DNA of 64,000 bases, from positions 6,279,457-6,343,456 of the forward strand of contig JAZAYU010000001.1 in NCBI GenBank assembly GCA_038501625.1. Direction: 5' to 3'. This DNA is from Corbicula japonica. Its lineage: Eukaryota; Mollusca; Bivalvia; Venerida; Cyrenidae. Below the pieces are notes generated by a model. It saw only the letters and a list, made by a program, of their open reading frames with translations. It was not told the origin of the DNA and did not search any database. Positions within the stretch are counted from its first letter, which is position 1, and each line of letters starts with the position of its first letter. Position numbers and translations under genes: made by a program. Shown one piece after another: positions 45,488-56,880 of the stretch.

Positions 45488-45716
45488 AACCCTTTCCTCC
45501 ATACATACGCATGTGCGACCAGTGTAGATCCAGATCAGCCGGCACGACCGTGCCGTCTGATCAGGATCTGCACCGGTCGTATTTTGGTCAGAAATAACCT
45601 AATGAATCAAAAAGCGAACAGTTTAGATCCTGATCAGACGACACAGATGTGCCGGCTGATCTGGATCTAAACTGTTTGCCCATGCAATAAAGGTGTATCT
45701 ATGGAGGAAAGGGTAA
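45488..45716. repeat. R2 palindromic repeat, best-preserved copy, in presumed 3' UTR
   Basis: AACCCTTTCCTCCATA to TATGGAGGAAAGGGT, with all four arms close to consensus. It lies between the stop codon and poly(A) signal of the HMG-like gene. Confidence 0.9.
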
Positions 45717-45945
45717 ATGAAACTAACACTAAATATTTGTTAAATCCAGAGCTCTTTTGAAAATACAAAAGAAGTTTATAAATATGTTAAAATAGTTGGA
45801 TGTTACTAGTTTGTTATTTAAAAATTAAGATTGTTGAATATTTGTTAAATCTAGATATCATTTGAAAATATGGCAGACATTTAAAAATGTCTTTAATATT
45901 TTATAATATTAAATGTTATTAGTTTGTCATTTTGTATTTATGAAT

Positions 45946-45951
45946 AATAAA
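45946..45951 (+). terminator. Poly(A) signal for the HMG-box-like gene
   Basis: AATAAA followed by GTTTTCATG, about 475 bp after the stop. The implied 3' UTR would contain an R2 palindromic repeat (45488-45716). Confidence 0.5.
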
Positions 45952-46089
45952 GTTTTCATGCTTGTAGTAAACCTCCTTTTATTTTAAGAGTTCAATAATG
46001 TTATTCCTCCTTCATATTTAAATGGTACATTATTGCACTAAGGGGTTGACATAAGGATTTGGAAATGTTATTTGAACTTCTGACTGTTT

Positions 46090-46448
46090 GACCCTTTACT
46101 CCATTTATAAAAGTTATGGCATGTGCAACCAGTGTAGATCCAGATCAGCTTGGATGCAATCTTATCTGGATCTACACTGGTCACTTCTTTGTCAGAAATA
46201 ACCAGACAGTGTAGATCTTGATCAGACTGCATGGATGTGCCTGCTCATCTGAATCTGCACTGTGCCCAAGGTTATAAAACTGAGCATGGAAACCAGTCTC
46301 AAATCTCAAGCATCTGATTGGCTGAAATGGCGACCAGTTGCCATTTCAGCCAATCAGATGCTTGAGATTTGAGACTGGTTTCCAATCTCAGTTTTATAAC
46401 CTTCAGCCCTGTTCATCCATAGAATAACAGCCATCCCATGGAGTAAAG
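46090..46448. repeat. R2 palindromic repeat interrupted by R1
   Basis: GACCCTTTACTCCAT to CCATGGAGTAAAG, with R1 between GAATCTGCACTG and TTCATCCATAGAATAA. Confidence 0.82.
46268..46403. repeat. R1 palindromic element nested in R2
   Basis: 136 bp, near-perfect palindrome with two CCAAT boxes. Flanks are TGCCC and CAGCCCTG. Confidence 0.92.
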
Positions 46449-46489
46449 ACTTGCCTGTTAATGTTTTCAATACTGTAAAGGTGTACCCT

Positions 46490-47620
46490 GCCTACTACAA
46501 GGTAACAAGAGATGTGTGCAAAGGACACAGATGCCCCCACTCTCAGTTGTCATTGTCAAAAAGCAAATCTATATGTCCCAAATCCGAATTCAAGGACATG
46601 GTATCAAGGTTTCTATGGAAGTTTAACTTCTGTCCATGGGTAAAGGACAAATTAGCATGACAAGTTAAATACATTGAAAGGAGATAATCAGGGCAGAGTT
46701 ATCCATTAGTGTTGTGCTTAACATCAAGGCTTATCATCCTTTCAAGTTGGAATAAATTCTGTTTAAGGATAAAGATCAATTTTTACACGTTAAATTTCTG
46801 TAGGAAAATTGAAGTTAATTTTCACAAAAAGAGATAATCCAATCAGAGTTACCTTACACACACTTCTACCAGTTCACATGATGGTAGCAAAGTTGCAAAG
46901 TTTAAGGACTTTGGCTTCAATATTTAAGCAGTTATGTGCAACACAATATCACATGATGATTGAATTGTACTGAAATACATAAGGTGCCCTAACTGGTTCA
47001 AATGGACATTGTCAGAAACACATCCCTAGAATCAATGATGCACAATTACACATGTTTAGTAAAGCTGTAAAGTTTTATAACTGTGGCTCATATACTTGTA
47101 GAGTTATGTATGACCCAAGATTACATGCTGAATATATTATATTGAAATGCATAAGGGGCCATAACTCTTGTCTTGATAAGCATAATAAAACCCCGGGTGC
47201 ACAACTACACATGATGGGCAACATACCTATAATGTTTCACGATTGTGGCTCTTGTGCTTTTTGATTTACTTGCAGCACATGTTTACATGGTAAATGTTTT
47301 GTACTGAAAAACTTGAGGGGCCATAACAAAACCCCAGGTGCACAACTACACATGATGTTCAACATGCCTGTAAAGTTTCAAAACTGACTTATACTTTTGG
47401 TGTTATGCACAACACAAGATAACATGCTGAATGCATTGTATTGAGATGTATAAGAGGCTCTCTAGGTTTAATGGGCATGGCCAGAAACAAAACCCCAGGT
47501 GCACAACTACAAATAATTAACATACTTTTCAAGTTTCATGATTGTGACTCGTTCTTTCTGAGTTTCGCACGACACAAAATTACATGCTAAATGTATTACT
47601 GTATAGTGAAATACAAAGAA
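46490..47620 (-). repeat. Tandem-array element, inverse of the 31640-32655 family
   Basis: About four units with AACCCCAGGTGCACAACTAC and CATAAGGGGCCATAACTC. The frames within are repeat-derived. Confidence 0.75.
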
Positions 47621-48196
47621 CTGTCATTGTGCTGGGACAAAAATACAAATGTATTTATAAAAAATTTTGTCAAGTCACAAAATTAATAAAAATATTTATG
47701 TAGTTTTACATTCTGGATATCAGCATTGTCTGATCTACTGTGGTATAATTTCATTTCACGGGGATCAAATTTTCCGCAGTAGTCATTAATGATATTTTTA
47801 CATGGGCATAATTTTGCACACTTGTATTCCAACAATATTCTGAATTCAGTGGTTTGTTATCACTAGGGTTTGATTCTGTGTACTTACCCTAGCACAGTAT
47901 GTGAAAATGGAATCTCTGCAAAATATAATGATACTATGGTATTGTTCTTATTTTATTTCTGGTATTTTAAAAATATATCTTGACAGTGATGGGGCAAAAT
48001 AATGATTTCCTCAGACTTGTCTTCTTTATGCTCTACGAAATTTTCATGGGTCCATATAGTTGGTGCTTTGTGCTGCAAATGCATCATATTTTGTCTGGTT
48101 GCTCAAAAAATAGCCAGGACATGAATAGAGGGGCAGATGGACGAACAAAGCATCAACAATAGCATAAAAAACTTTGGATTTAGTAATTTATCTAGT

Positions 48197-48404
48197 TTAA
48201 CCCTTTCCTCCATAAACACACCTTAATTTCGTGGGCGAACAGTTTAGATCCAGATCAGCTGGCACATCCATGCCGTCTGATCAGGATCTAACCTGTTCGC
48301 TTTTTGATTCATTAGGTTAATTCTGACCAAAATGCAACCAGTGCAGATCCTGATCAGACAGCACTGTTGTGCCGGCTGATCTGGATCTACACTGGTAGCA
48401 CATG
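48197..48404. repeat. R2 palindromic repeat
   Basis: TTAACCCTTTCCTCCATA and all arms; the right terminal GGGTTAA is missing. Confidence 0.85.
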
Positions 48405-49045
48405 ATCTTGGGTCCAGTTTACTCAGGATTAGATTGATGAGCTTTGTTAGTTGTGGTTGGAAATTAAAATTGAATGTTTATAAACTTGTCTGCACATTTT
48501 GATTTATGATGCATGTAACAAGTGTTCAGCTCCAGTTTTTTATGGGAGGGTGCATTAATATACATTTTGTATCTCATAGTTAGTCAGCTATAGTGTCTGG
48601 TTAACTTGTGTGGCCCTTAATTATTTTTGTTATACAAATAACATGTGTTGAGTGTAACAAAGCCGAATCTTCACAATTTTAACAGACAACTGGTATTTGT
48701 AAACGTATTAAAATTGTAGATTTGATAAATGTGAGTGATGTATATTCCTATATTGCACATGAACTAGGCTATAACTGCCTTTTTAAGTCACAGTTTTATC
48801 AACCCATTTCATTTTTTCTTGGTGAACAAGCTTGTATGTTCAGCTTTCAAGCAAGCACACATCTGTTCCTTTGGTTCTCTTGTCCAGGGTTGGCTTCACT
48901 ATAGTAAGTATAAAAATACTTGGTAGTGGCCTTGGGGTATTTTATACCAAGTTTTATATAAAAGAACACACAATTTTCTTTTTGGTCATTCTATTTCAAT
49001 ACAGAATGTTCAACATGTATTTACAGTAAAGCAATGAAATGTCTG

Positions 49046-49270
49046 AACCCATACACCTTTTATCACACTGTTGATGAGTGTAGATCCAAATCATTGGCAA
49101 ATCTGCACTTCCTGATTTGGCTCTACACAGTTTGCTGCTTGGACAAAAATAACCTAATGAATCTTAAGTGAACTGTGTAGATCCTGATCAGATGGCATAA
49201 ATGTGCAGTGCAGGCTGATCTGGATCTACACTGGACACATTAGAGATAAAAGCGTTATCTTTAAAGGGTT
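49046..49270. repeat. R2 palindromic repeat, diverged
   Basis: GAGTGTAGATCCAAATCA and GGCTGATCTGGATCTACAC arms, ending TTTAAAGGGTT. Confidence 0.8.
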
Positions 49271-49955
49271 GATTGGAATTCAGGACTTATCTGGTAGTAA
49301 CTCTTCATAAAAAATAAATGTATGTTGGTTGATCATTATGTTAAGAATTGTAAACAAACTGAATTGTACAAGTCACACAAGTTATTAACTTTATTTGAGG
49401 AATATTCATATAAATTCAAATTTTATGGAGAAAAAATCTTATTATTTTCTAACACAACATTTCATGGTTTTCGACTTTAGCTTAATAAATCATAAATTCT
49501 TTGCTAAATGATATTTCCAAGTGACCCTGAAATCTGCAATTTGGGCATCAACTGTTCCATTCCTGTGTGATATACAATTTTTCCAGCTCTTGACTGCAGA
49601 AGAACATAAAATAGAATCTTTGCAAACCTTATACAATGCAAAAAAAAATATTCTTGAAAGCTGATAAGCACTGTTTGAATTTTTTTTCAAGCATGGTGAT
49701 TCTGCTAATGAACATGGTTCCTTGCTGTTTTGCGAGTATAATCTGCCTTAGTAACTTGTACAATATGTGTAGTGAAATTAGTGGTGTTTAAGTTAACCAC
49801 AAAGTAGCTTATCTGTTTTGATTTATTGTAGGAGAATCTTATTCATAGTAGTGCAAATATGTCACAGCACGTGACTCTTCTTACAGTGTAATATGACAAG
49901 TCTCCATTGCAGCTAATCAAATGCTTGAGATTTTAGACTTGGAGAAGACTGCGTT

Positions 49956-50092
49956 GAAGATCATAAAACTAAAGCTGGAGACCAGCCTCAAATCTCAAGC
50001 ATCTGATTGGCTGAAATGGCGACTGGTCGCCATTTCAGCCAATCGGATGCTTGAGATTTGAGACTGGTTTCCATGTTCAGTTTTATAACCTT
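49956..50092. repeat. R1 palindromic element
   Basis: Left end decayed (GAAGATCATAAAACT), right end intact (TTTTATAACCTTGGGCACTG). Both CCAAT boxes are present. It lies downstream of the ZMAT2 stop codon and may be in its 3' UTR. Confidence 0.88.
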
Positions 50093-50436
50093 GGGCACTG
50101 ATATGCAAGAATGTGTGTTCCTGATACTTGGAAGGTTAGCTGTTAACCAAAATCTTTTACTTTAGTAGTCTTTCATATAATAGAATTATTCACATGATTT
50201 CTCTACTTTAACATATCAAGTTCAAAATTCAACATTCAAGGTTGTTGATCCTGTCTACAACTTGGAGACATCAAGATGTTAATACTGAAGATGACAATAT
50301 GTATTTGAAATCTGTCACACAGTTCTGTTACTTATTTCATTTATACATTCTGTCACTTGTCTTGATAATAAAACTCCCTTAACTTAAATCACAGTTCTTG
50401 ACCTATTAACAAACACAGAATCCTTGTCTTTTCTTC

Positions 50437-50577
50437 CTAAGATTTCTTTGATCCTCCGAATCCTGAAAATCCCATCATGGCAGCCATATCCGGGTCACCG
50501 TCTTGGTCGAGGTCTTCCTCAGCTTTACGCTTGCGCTCTTTTCGCTTTTCCTTTTTATAAGCTTTTTGTTTTTCTTC
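50437..50577 (-). CDS. ZMAT2: ZMAT2 terminal coding exon
   Basis: 46 codons plus TAG. It has a basic run ([14 protein letters not shown]), an acidic linker, then [16 protein letters not shown], the conserved ZMAT2 C-terminus. Confidence 0.95.
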   Translation of the reverse strand, partial: EEKQKAYKKEKRKERKRKAEEDLDQDGDPDMAAMMGFSGFGGSKKS

Positions 50578-53500
50578 CTGAAAATAATTTTTCTATTCTT
50601 AGTAACTAAACAGGGAAAGTAATCTGGGGAAATAAAGTGACCGCTACAAGAGACAATAATATTGCTTGTATTATGTCCTTTGACAAAGCTTTAGGGTCTG
50701 ACACAAAGGCACTGACAGTTGTAAATTAGTAATCAAATTATATATTAGTTGAATGACTGAATTAACAACAACCCTACATTTCAACATTCTCATATTATTT
50801 TTAACCCTTTCATGTATAGATTCACCTTTATTGCTAGGGCGTGCCGTCTGATCAGGATCCAAACTGTTCGCTTTATTATTCATTAGGTTATTTCTGACCA
50901 AAATGCAATCTACACTGGTTGCACATGCGTAAAAATGCGTATATATCAAGGAAAGGGTTAAGCTACAGTGTAATCTGTATAAAGCAAACATCTCTAGAAA
51001 GCCAAATATATAAAAAAAAAGGTTACAACGCAAGCGACAAACTATAATACTGGTACAAATCTATGGCAAAGAATGTTTAAGCAAGTAATACTTATCCAAT
51101 ACAATGTGACTGATTGGTATGCAAGAAAGTTCTTTATAGTTCTATAGTTTTTTTATTTATTTACAAACTGACAACATGAGACAAAATAATTAATTTAAAT
51201 GTGTTTTTAGATGAATTACTCTAAGCAAATGACTGAAAATTATCTCTCATCCACTTATAAAACACAGCCTACCTCTTCTTTGAGCTCTTTAATTCTTTCT
51301 TCAAAATCATAGTCTTTCTTCTTTTCCTCAAGTTTGCGTTTGTTCATCTCGAATCTTTTTCTGACCTGCTCAAGGGAAGATCTCTCAACCTTCATGGACA
51401 TGCCAAGATTTCTTTGATCTGAAGATAAAAATACATCACTGTACACAATGGTACATAGATAATCAAATATCGCCCACCTAATATCAAAACCTCGTGTTAA
51501 CCAAATTTGACTTTTGGCAATGCTGGTCTGAAGGTTATAAAGCTGAGATTGGAAACCAGTCTCAAATCTCAAGCATCTGATTGGCTGAAATGGAGACCAG
51601 TCGCCATTTCAGCCAATCAGATGCTTGAGATTTGAGACTGGTTTCCATGCTCAGTTTTATAACCTTGGGCACAGGAATCCAGAAAAACTAGTGGGAAATC
51701 TGTCAAAAATTCACACCTCTATGCCAATGGGAAAGGTTCAAGGTAGTCATGCGTTGAAATAACCTAACAGTATTTTGATTGGTTCATAACTTCAAAACCT
51801 TGTGCTATGTACGGTATTAGGCTGACAATATGCTAACAACAGTGTGGATTCAGATAAGCCAACATATCCACGCAGTCTGGTTTGAATCTACACTTTTCAC
51901 TTCTTGGCCAGAATTTATTTTATAAATCTAAAAACAAATTATAAATCTAAATACAAACAGTGTAGATCCTGGTCAGACTTCTTAGATGTGCAGAATGATC
52001 TTAATCTACACTGGCTGCACATAGAATTAAAATATACACTGAGCTGGTGATAGCAAACTACACCCATGTCTTATGCCTAAATTTATTTTTTATTGCTTTA
52101 TTCACATTTCCAAAATAGACAATTCAGATTTCAAACTTGAATCAGTTATGCAAGAATATCAGAACTCTGAATCTTACAACACTTGACATTCTTCTGTAAA
52201 TAAAATCAATTTTTTTGCCAGCTCAAACTGGTTGGTTAATTCCCCATATGCATCTGGAAAGCTGGAGACTGTGTTTTCTTAATATGGATTCCTTGCAAAA
52301 GAAACACAAAAAGCCAAAGTACTATTTCACTTTTAAAGAGGTTTGCCGGAAAAGAAGTGTAAAAATGAACAAAACTTGCATAATTTACTTACGCTTTTTT
52401 CCATTGATGTGGTCTAGGAAGTTAATAGAATCTTTCACAACACAGTCACATACATTACAGTAATATCTGAAAGAAGAAGGATCAAACAATCGGTCATTCT
52501 GCAGCCAGGGACAACAATATTTGCACTGGTACAATGGAAGTATAACTATTATCCTGCAATCTTCTTCTTGTACAGAAATCTCATATTGATGGATTTAAAA
52601 CATCTAAAATTATATGGTTGTTCAGTAGAACACTTGAGAAGTTCAAAAAAATGTGGAGAATTTAAAAGAGCTAGAGCATGTTAAACCTTTACTCAAAGTC
52701 ATCCCACAGCACAGTTTATATCCAGATATGCCATCTGATCAGGATTTTCACTGTTCGCTTTCAGATTTATATGGTTACTCTAATCTAGTATAGATCCAGA
52801 TCAGATGGCATGGCAAAGATGTGCATGTTGATCTGGATCTACACTGGTCGCACATGCAATAAAACCTGTATATATGAGTTAAGGGTTTTAATGTTACGTA
52901 TCTTTGATAAATTGTCATTCTATGAAATGATATCATTTGTTGAGCAGACAACATTGCTTAACATCCATTTTGCAGTTAAAAATTTTTGTGCAGCCAAATC
53001 TTGTAACAAAATATCCTGATATTAAAGAGAAAATAATACCAGTAGGTAATTATTTGTTTTCATTCCAAAATAAAAGAAACAATATCAACAAAGACAAATT
53101 TTCTTTATGATGAGAATAAATTCATTGAGAGAGTAATGAGAAAGTGAACATACCCTCCTTGCTGACTAGCTCGGGTTGTTTTAGTGATAACATGTAATGA
53201 GAAAGTGAACATACCCTCCTTGCTGACTAGCTGGGGTTGTTTTAGTGATAACATAAAATGAGAAAGTGAACATACCCTCCTTGCTGACTAGCTGGGGTTG
53301 TTTTGGTGATAACCTGAGATTTACCGAGTTTGGAGTCCAAGTCAACCTGAAAGAAAACAAGCAAGTGTTCATTTGCTGTGCAGTTTTAAGCTGTTTTTAT
53401 TATCCCCCGCCGCATAGCGGCTGGGGATATAGGAATGGTCTTTGTCCGTCCATCTGGCCATCCGGGCGCACCGATGGGCACTTGTTGGGTACCAAAATAC

Positions 53501-55780
53501 CCAACAAATGCCCATCTGTGAGAACTTTCCATTCTTCCGTGCGAGCACAATTCGTGTTCGGTCCATAACTTTTCAACCCCTAGAAGGAATCCATGGAACT
53601 TTACTCAAATGTTCTCCGCATCAAGACGACGTGCAGAACCCATGTTCCAACCTGGCTGGCTCAAGGTCAAGGTCACCAGTGGTGTTTGAAGATTTAAACC
53701 ATGTATTTCGTGTCCGGTTCATATCTTCTGAACCCCTAGAAGTAATTTCATGAAACTTTAGTCAAATATTCTCCCCATGAAGACGATGTGCAGAACCTAC
53801 GTTCCAACCTGGTCGGCTCAAGGTCAAGGTCACCAGTGGTGTTTGAAGATATTAACCATGTATTTCCTGTCCGGTTCATATCTTCTGAACCCCTAGAAGG
53901 AATTTCATGAAACTTTAGTCAAATGCTCAGCCTATGAAGACGATGTGCAGAACCCACGTTCCAACATGGCCGGCTCAAGGTCAAGGTCACCAGTGGTGTT
54001 TGAAGATTTGAACCATGTACTTCATGTCCGGTTCATATCTTCTGAACCTCTAGAAGGAATTTCATGAAACTTTAGTCAAATGCTCAGCCCATGAAGACGA
54101 TGTGCAGAACCCAGGTTCCCACCTGGCCAGCTCAAGGTCAAGGTCACCAGTGATGTTTGAAGATTCGAACTATGTATTTTGTGTCTGGTTCATATTTTTT
54201 GAACCCCTAGAATGAATATCATGAAACTTTTATCGAATGTTCAGCCCATCAAGATGATGTGCAGAACCCATGTTCCAACCTGGCTGGCTCAATGTCAAGG
54301 TCATTGAAGATTTGAATGTCAAGGTCATTGAAGATTTGAACTATGTATTTTGTGTCCGGTTCACATCTTCTGAACCCCTGCAATGAATTTTATCAAACTT
54401 TAGTCGAATGTTCATTCCACCAAGATGATGTGCAGAACCCATGTTCCAACCTGGCCGTCTGAACGTCAAGGTCACTAGTTGTCTTTGAAGGTTCATATTT
54501 AACCATGTCTTTCATATTTGCAAACTGCTGGAGATATATTTGTTAATTTGCAATTAAGAATCCATAACCTTTCCAACATTCCTGCATGCGGCGGGGATAT
54601 TGCTGTCATTCCGCCTGCCTTGTTTTACTGGTAATGTTGTAAAGTTCAGTTAACAGGCAACTTATTTTATATCTGCACTATAATAAAAAAAAAATATTGG
54701 CTTCTATAAAAATGAGTTCAGATTATAAAAAATTCCGATTATAAACAATCAGAAGGGTAAAATAGGATTTTATATGCAAGAAAAAGTATCTTTCGAATGT
54801 TAGATTCAGAACTGTCTTTTATGGTAAAGAACTTGGCAGGGTCTTTTTACCACCCAAGTAGTTTCAGAGGTGGTGGCTGCCATAAGACTACTGAAATTCC
54901 ATAATTATTATCAAACAATCAACAAGATGTTCACTATTCTCTTTTACACAGGCAGTATATGGGAACAATAATTAGGCAATGTGCATCATTCTGAATTAAA
55001 AAAACAGAAGGAATTAGAAATACTTCAGCATTACAGAAACTTGACCAATGAACAGCAAATAGTGTAGACCCTGACCAAAATTCACATTGATGCGGTATGA
55101 ACTGGGTCTACACTGGTTGCAAATGTGACAAATGCTGAGCTACGCACTTAACTGTTTTTGAAGGTACTGAGGCAAGTACTTCACAAATTGTATTGATTCT
55201 GCACATATACAAATTCAGCAGATTAAAAATGTCTGAACGGCATTGGTCCACCTATCTAAAACAATGATTACCTTATATTCTCTGGGTTGTAGAAGTTCTC
55301 GTTTCACCGGTTTTTCTCTTGAGAGCTCTCTTTCCAATGCCTTCTTTTCTTCCTCCTCAAGTCGTGCCGCTGCGATCTTCTCATACTCGTCTTTGTCCCA
55401 CTTCCGTCTGTGGTCAGGTACTGGTTTCTGATCAAAGAAAATACAAAATGTACTTCAATAATGGATTTGAAGGTGAAGTTTGTTTTTCAGTTTCTAGTCA
55501 CTTTTAAGGGTAACCCAATTTATTCCACTTAAGTAAAAATACATCATGTAACAGGACTCATATATCAATATAGTACAAACACTTTTGACACAATCTGCTG
55601 TTACTGTAAAATATTTTTAAGAGAATACATTTTTGAAAAATTATAAAAAATGTGTTGCATTCATCAACTTTTGTTTGTTTTATCAAAGTATAAAATATCA
55701 TAAAAACTATTACTTTAAAGGTTAAATATTAAGTATACATAGAAACTCACATATTTTGTCAAATTTACCTCATACGCCAT
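50437..55780 (-). CDS. ZMAT2: ZMAT2, matrin-type zinc finger protein (spliceosomal Snu23)
   Basis: Six coding exons on the minus strand (55780-55769, 55427-55272, 53346-53276, 52466-52393, 51418-51273, 50577-50437) join in frame to 199 residues, the length of human ZMAT2. Near-identical blocks are [64 protein letters not shown] and [12 protein letters not shown]. The matrin-type C2H2 finger uses Cys83, Cys86, His99 and His105. The family is the orthologue of yeast Snu23, a U4/U6.U5 tri-snRNP component acting at spliceosome activation in the nucleus. The N-terminus is [14 protein letters not shown], with a good AAAATGG context. A further acceptor at 55857 shows that an untranslated first exon lies upstream. 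The 3' end of coding exon 3 is triplicated in the DNA. Confidence 0.96.
50801..50961. repeat. R2 palindromic repeat, internally deleted (ZMAT2 intron)
   Basis: TTAACCCTTTCATG to GGAAAGGGTTAA. Left and right arms are shortened. Confidence 0.82.
51273..51418 (-). CDS. ZMAT2: ZMAT2 coding exon 5
   Basis: Phase 1 in (TTATCTTCAG), phase 0 out (GTAGGC). It starts with the His/Gln/Arg that ends the finger, then [20 protein letters not shown] and [15 protein letters not shown]. Confidence 0.94.
51531..51666. repeat. R1 palindromic element (ZMAT2 intron)
   Basis: 136 bp, intact palindrome and both CCAAT boxes, 112 bp upstream of coding exon 5. Confidence 0.92.
51835..52025. repeat. R2 palindromic repeat, diverged (ZMAT2 intron)
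   Basis: AACAGTGTGGATTCAGATAA and CAGTGTAGATCCTGGTCAG arms, with a duplicated TTATAAATCTAAA stretch. Confidence 0.7.
52393..52466 (-). CDS. ZMAT2: ZMAT2 coding exon 4 (zinc finger)
   Basis: Phase 2 in, phase 1 out (GTAAGT). It encodes YYCNVCDC and DHINGKK, the core of the matrin-type finger; the second His is completed by the next exon. Confidence 0.94.
52681..52888. repeat. R2 palindromic repeat (ZMAT2 intron)
   Basis: TTAAACCTTTACTC to GAGTTAAGGGTTT. Confidence 0.8.
53135..53317. repeat. 61-bp tandem triplication over the ZMAT2 exon 3 donor site
   Basis: Three near-identical units start at 53135, 53196 and 53257 (AATGAGAAAGTGAACATACC...). Each contains the end of exon 3, the GTATGT donor and the start of the intron. 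They differ at a few bases, for example CTCGGGG against CTGGGGT in the exonic part. Confidence 0.9.
53276..53346 (-). CDS. ZMAT2: ZMAT2 coding exon 3
   Basis: Acceptor TTTTCTTTCAG, phase 0 in, phase 2 out at GTATGT. It encodes [20 protein letters not shown]. The last 40 bp or so and the donor recur twice downstream in 61-bp tandem repeats, so the donor nearest the acceptor is assumed to be used. Confidence 0.9.
53395..54630 (+). repeat. Tandem-array element, about six units of 157 bp (ZMAT2 intron)
   Basis: Head CCCCCGCCGCATAGCGGCTG and GTCCGTCC, then units with GCTCAAGGTCAAGGTCACC at about 53659, 53817, 53974 and 54131, decaying afterwards. It ends GCATGCGGCGGGGATA, inverse to the head. Confidence 0.88.
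55043..55131. repeat. R2 fragment (ZMAT2 intron)
   Basis: Short inner-arm match: ATAGTGTAGACCCTGACC and GGGTCTACACTGGTTGC. Confidence 0.55.
55272..55427 (-). CDS. ZMAT2: ZMAT2 coding exon 2
   Basis: 52 codons, phase 0 at both ends (TTTGATCAG acceptor, GTAATC donor). It carries [11 protein letters not shown] and a charged coiled stretch, then [13 protein letters not shown]. Confidence 0.93.
55769..55780 (-). CDS. ZMAT2: ZMAT2 coding exon 1 (four codons)
   Basis: MAYE, then donor GAG|GTAAAT, phase 0. The exon continues upstream as 5' UTR to the acceptor at 55857 (TTTACTTTTTCAG), so transcription starts farther away. Confidence 0.85.
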
Positions 55781-56683
55781 TTTAAGATGGCCAGCTGTAA
55801 CTTCCTTTTTGCTGCACTCCAACTGATGTAACTGTGTAAAATACAACCTCACACACCTGAAAAAGTAAATAGTAAAAAGGCTTAAAAAAACAAGTTAAGA
55901 GGCATCCATGGTTGTATCTAGAGCTTTTGTATACAAGTTTCACATGAAGTTTTTTTATAAAGAAACTGACATATTACTTGGAATCAATCATCACTGTACT
56001 CACCAGTTCTCACTCTGCATGATGTAATTAATTTTTGATTAAGTCTAGCACTGGATCAATATATTTACCGTATAGCTTTCTGCGGTCAGCTGTCATATCT
56101 AACATACTGCCCAAAACTTGTGCAAATCAGATTAGAAACATAATTTTCATGTGAAGTTACGATTGACCATATCACTTTTCTGGTGATTCAGCAAAAAGTA
56201 ATGTTTACAATAGAAAACAAACAGTCTGAATGAAAACTCAAAAGGGGCTTCCCTGTTTAAGGTCTGCTGCATAAAGTTACATGATGCCATGTGACTTATA
56301 ATCCTGTACTGTAAATTTTTTTGTGTGTCTTGAACAAGTTAACGGAAATAGGACGTATTTCCATGATGGCTATCACTGCATTAGGTTTTTTCTTTTCTTT
56401 AATTTAAATGAATTAACAAATGAATAAAATTTGTATTAATATTTAGAAGGATAAACAAATTTAATGTTAGTCATGGTTTTATCTCAGTTGCTGTTTATTT
56501 ACATGACGGAAATCAAGCTAATCACTAACTATACTGAAAACTGGTTGGACGATGCTAATAGTTAGGTGGATAAACACCATGTGTGTAACAAACATGCCAA
56601 AGAGTACTTCAGGTTCTTCTGAAATTAGCATGAACATGTGTTCAGGATTTTTCAGGAGTTGGAACTACAAAAACTTGACCTTT

Positions 56684-56880
56684 CAGGGTTCTCACTAGAC
56701 TTGCAAACCAGGGAGAAGTTTTGTCATAATCTTACTGAATTATGGTGAAGTTTGCAGTCAACAGAATTCTTTCCCTATCTAGTCAATACAAAATGACTTC
56801 TCCCAAAGTTCAAAGAAGGGAGAAGTCTGGTCACTTTTGGGAGACCACTTCTCCCAAGTCTCCCTCTAGTGAGAGCCCTG
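56684..56880. mobile_element. 197-bp TIR element, inverse copy of 25888-26089
   Basis: CAGGGTTCTCACTAGA to TCTAGTGAGAGCCCTG, flanked by CCTTT on both sides (5-bp duplication). Internal CTTCTCCC / GGGAGAAG motifs are shared with the other copy. Confidence 0.82.

Larger units (their letters stand above)
47621..50436. other. Intergenic region between convergent genes
   Basis: Besides two R2 copies and one R1, no gene is seen between the HMG-like gene and ZMAT2, which converge. ZMAT2's poly(A) site is not fixed; AATAAA on the minus strand occurs at 49822-49827. Confidence 0.55.
50578..55768 (-). other. ZMAT2 introns
   Basis: Apart from the exons, these hold R1 at 51531, R2 copies at 50801, 51835, 52681 and 55043, the 61-bp repeats at 53135, and a long AAGGTCA array at 53395-54630. 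No other coding sequence was seen. Confidence 0.6.

Noticed and set aside
46451..47264. Two short plus-strand frames read as small proteins
   Set aside because: They fall in the tandem-array repeat, which occurs inverted at 31640-32655.
53135..53317. CRISPR-like array
   Set aside because: Units are contiguous with no spacers, and the genome is eukaryotic.
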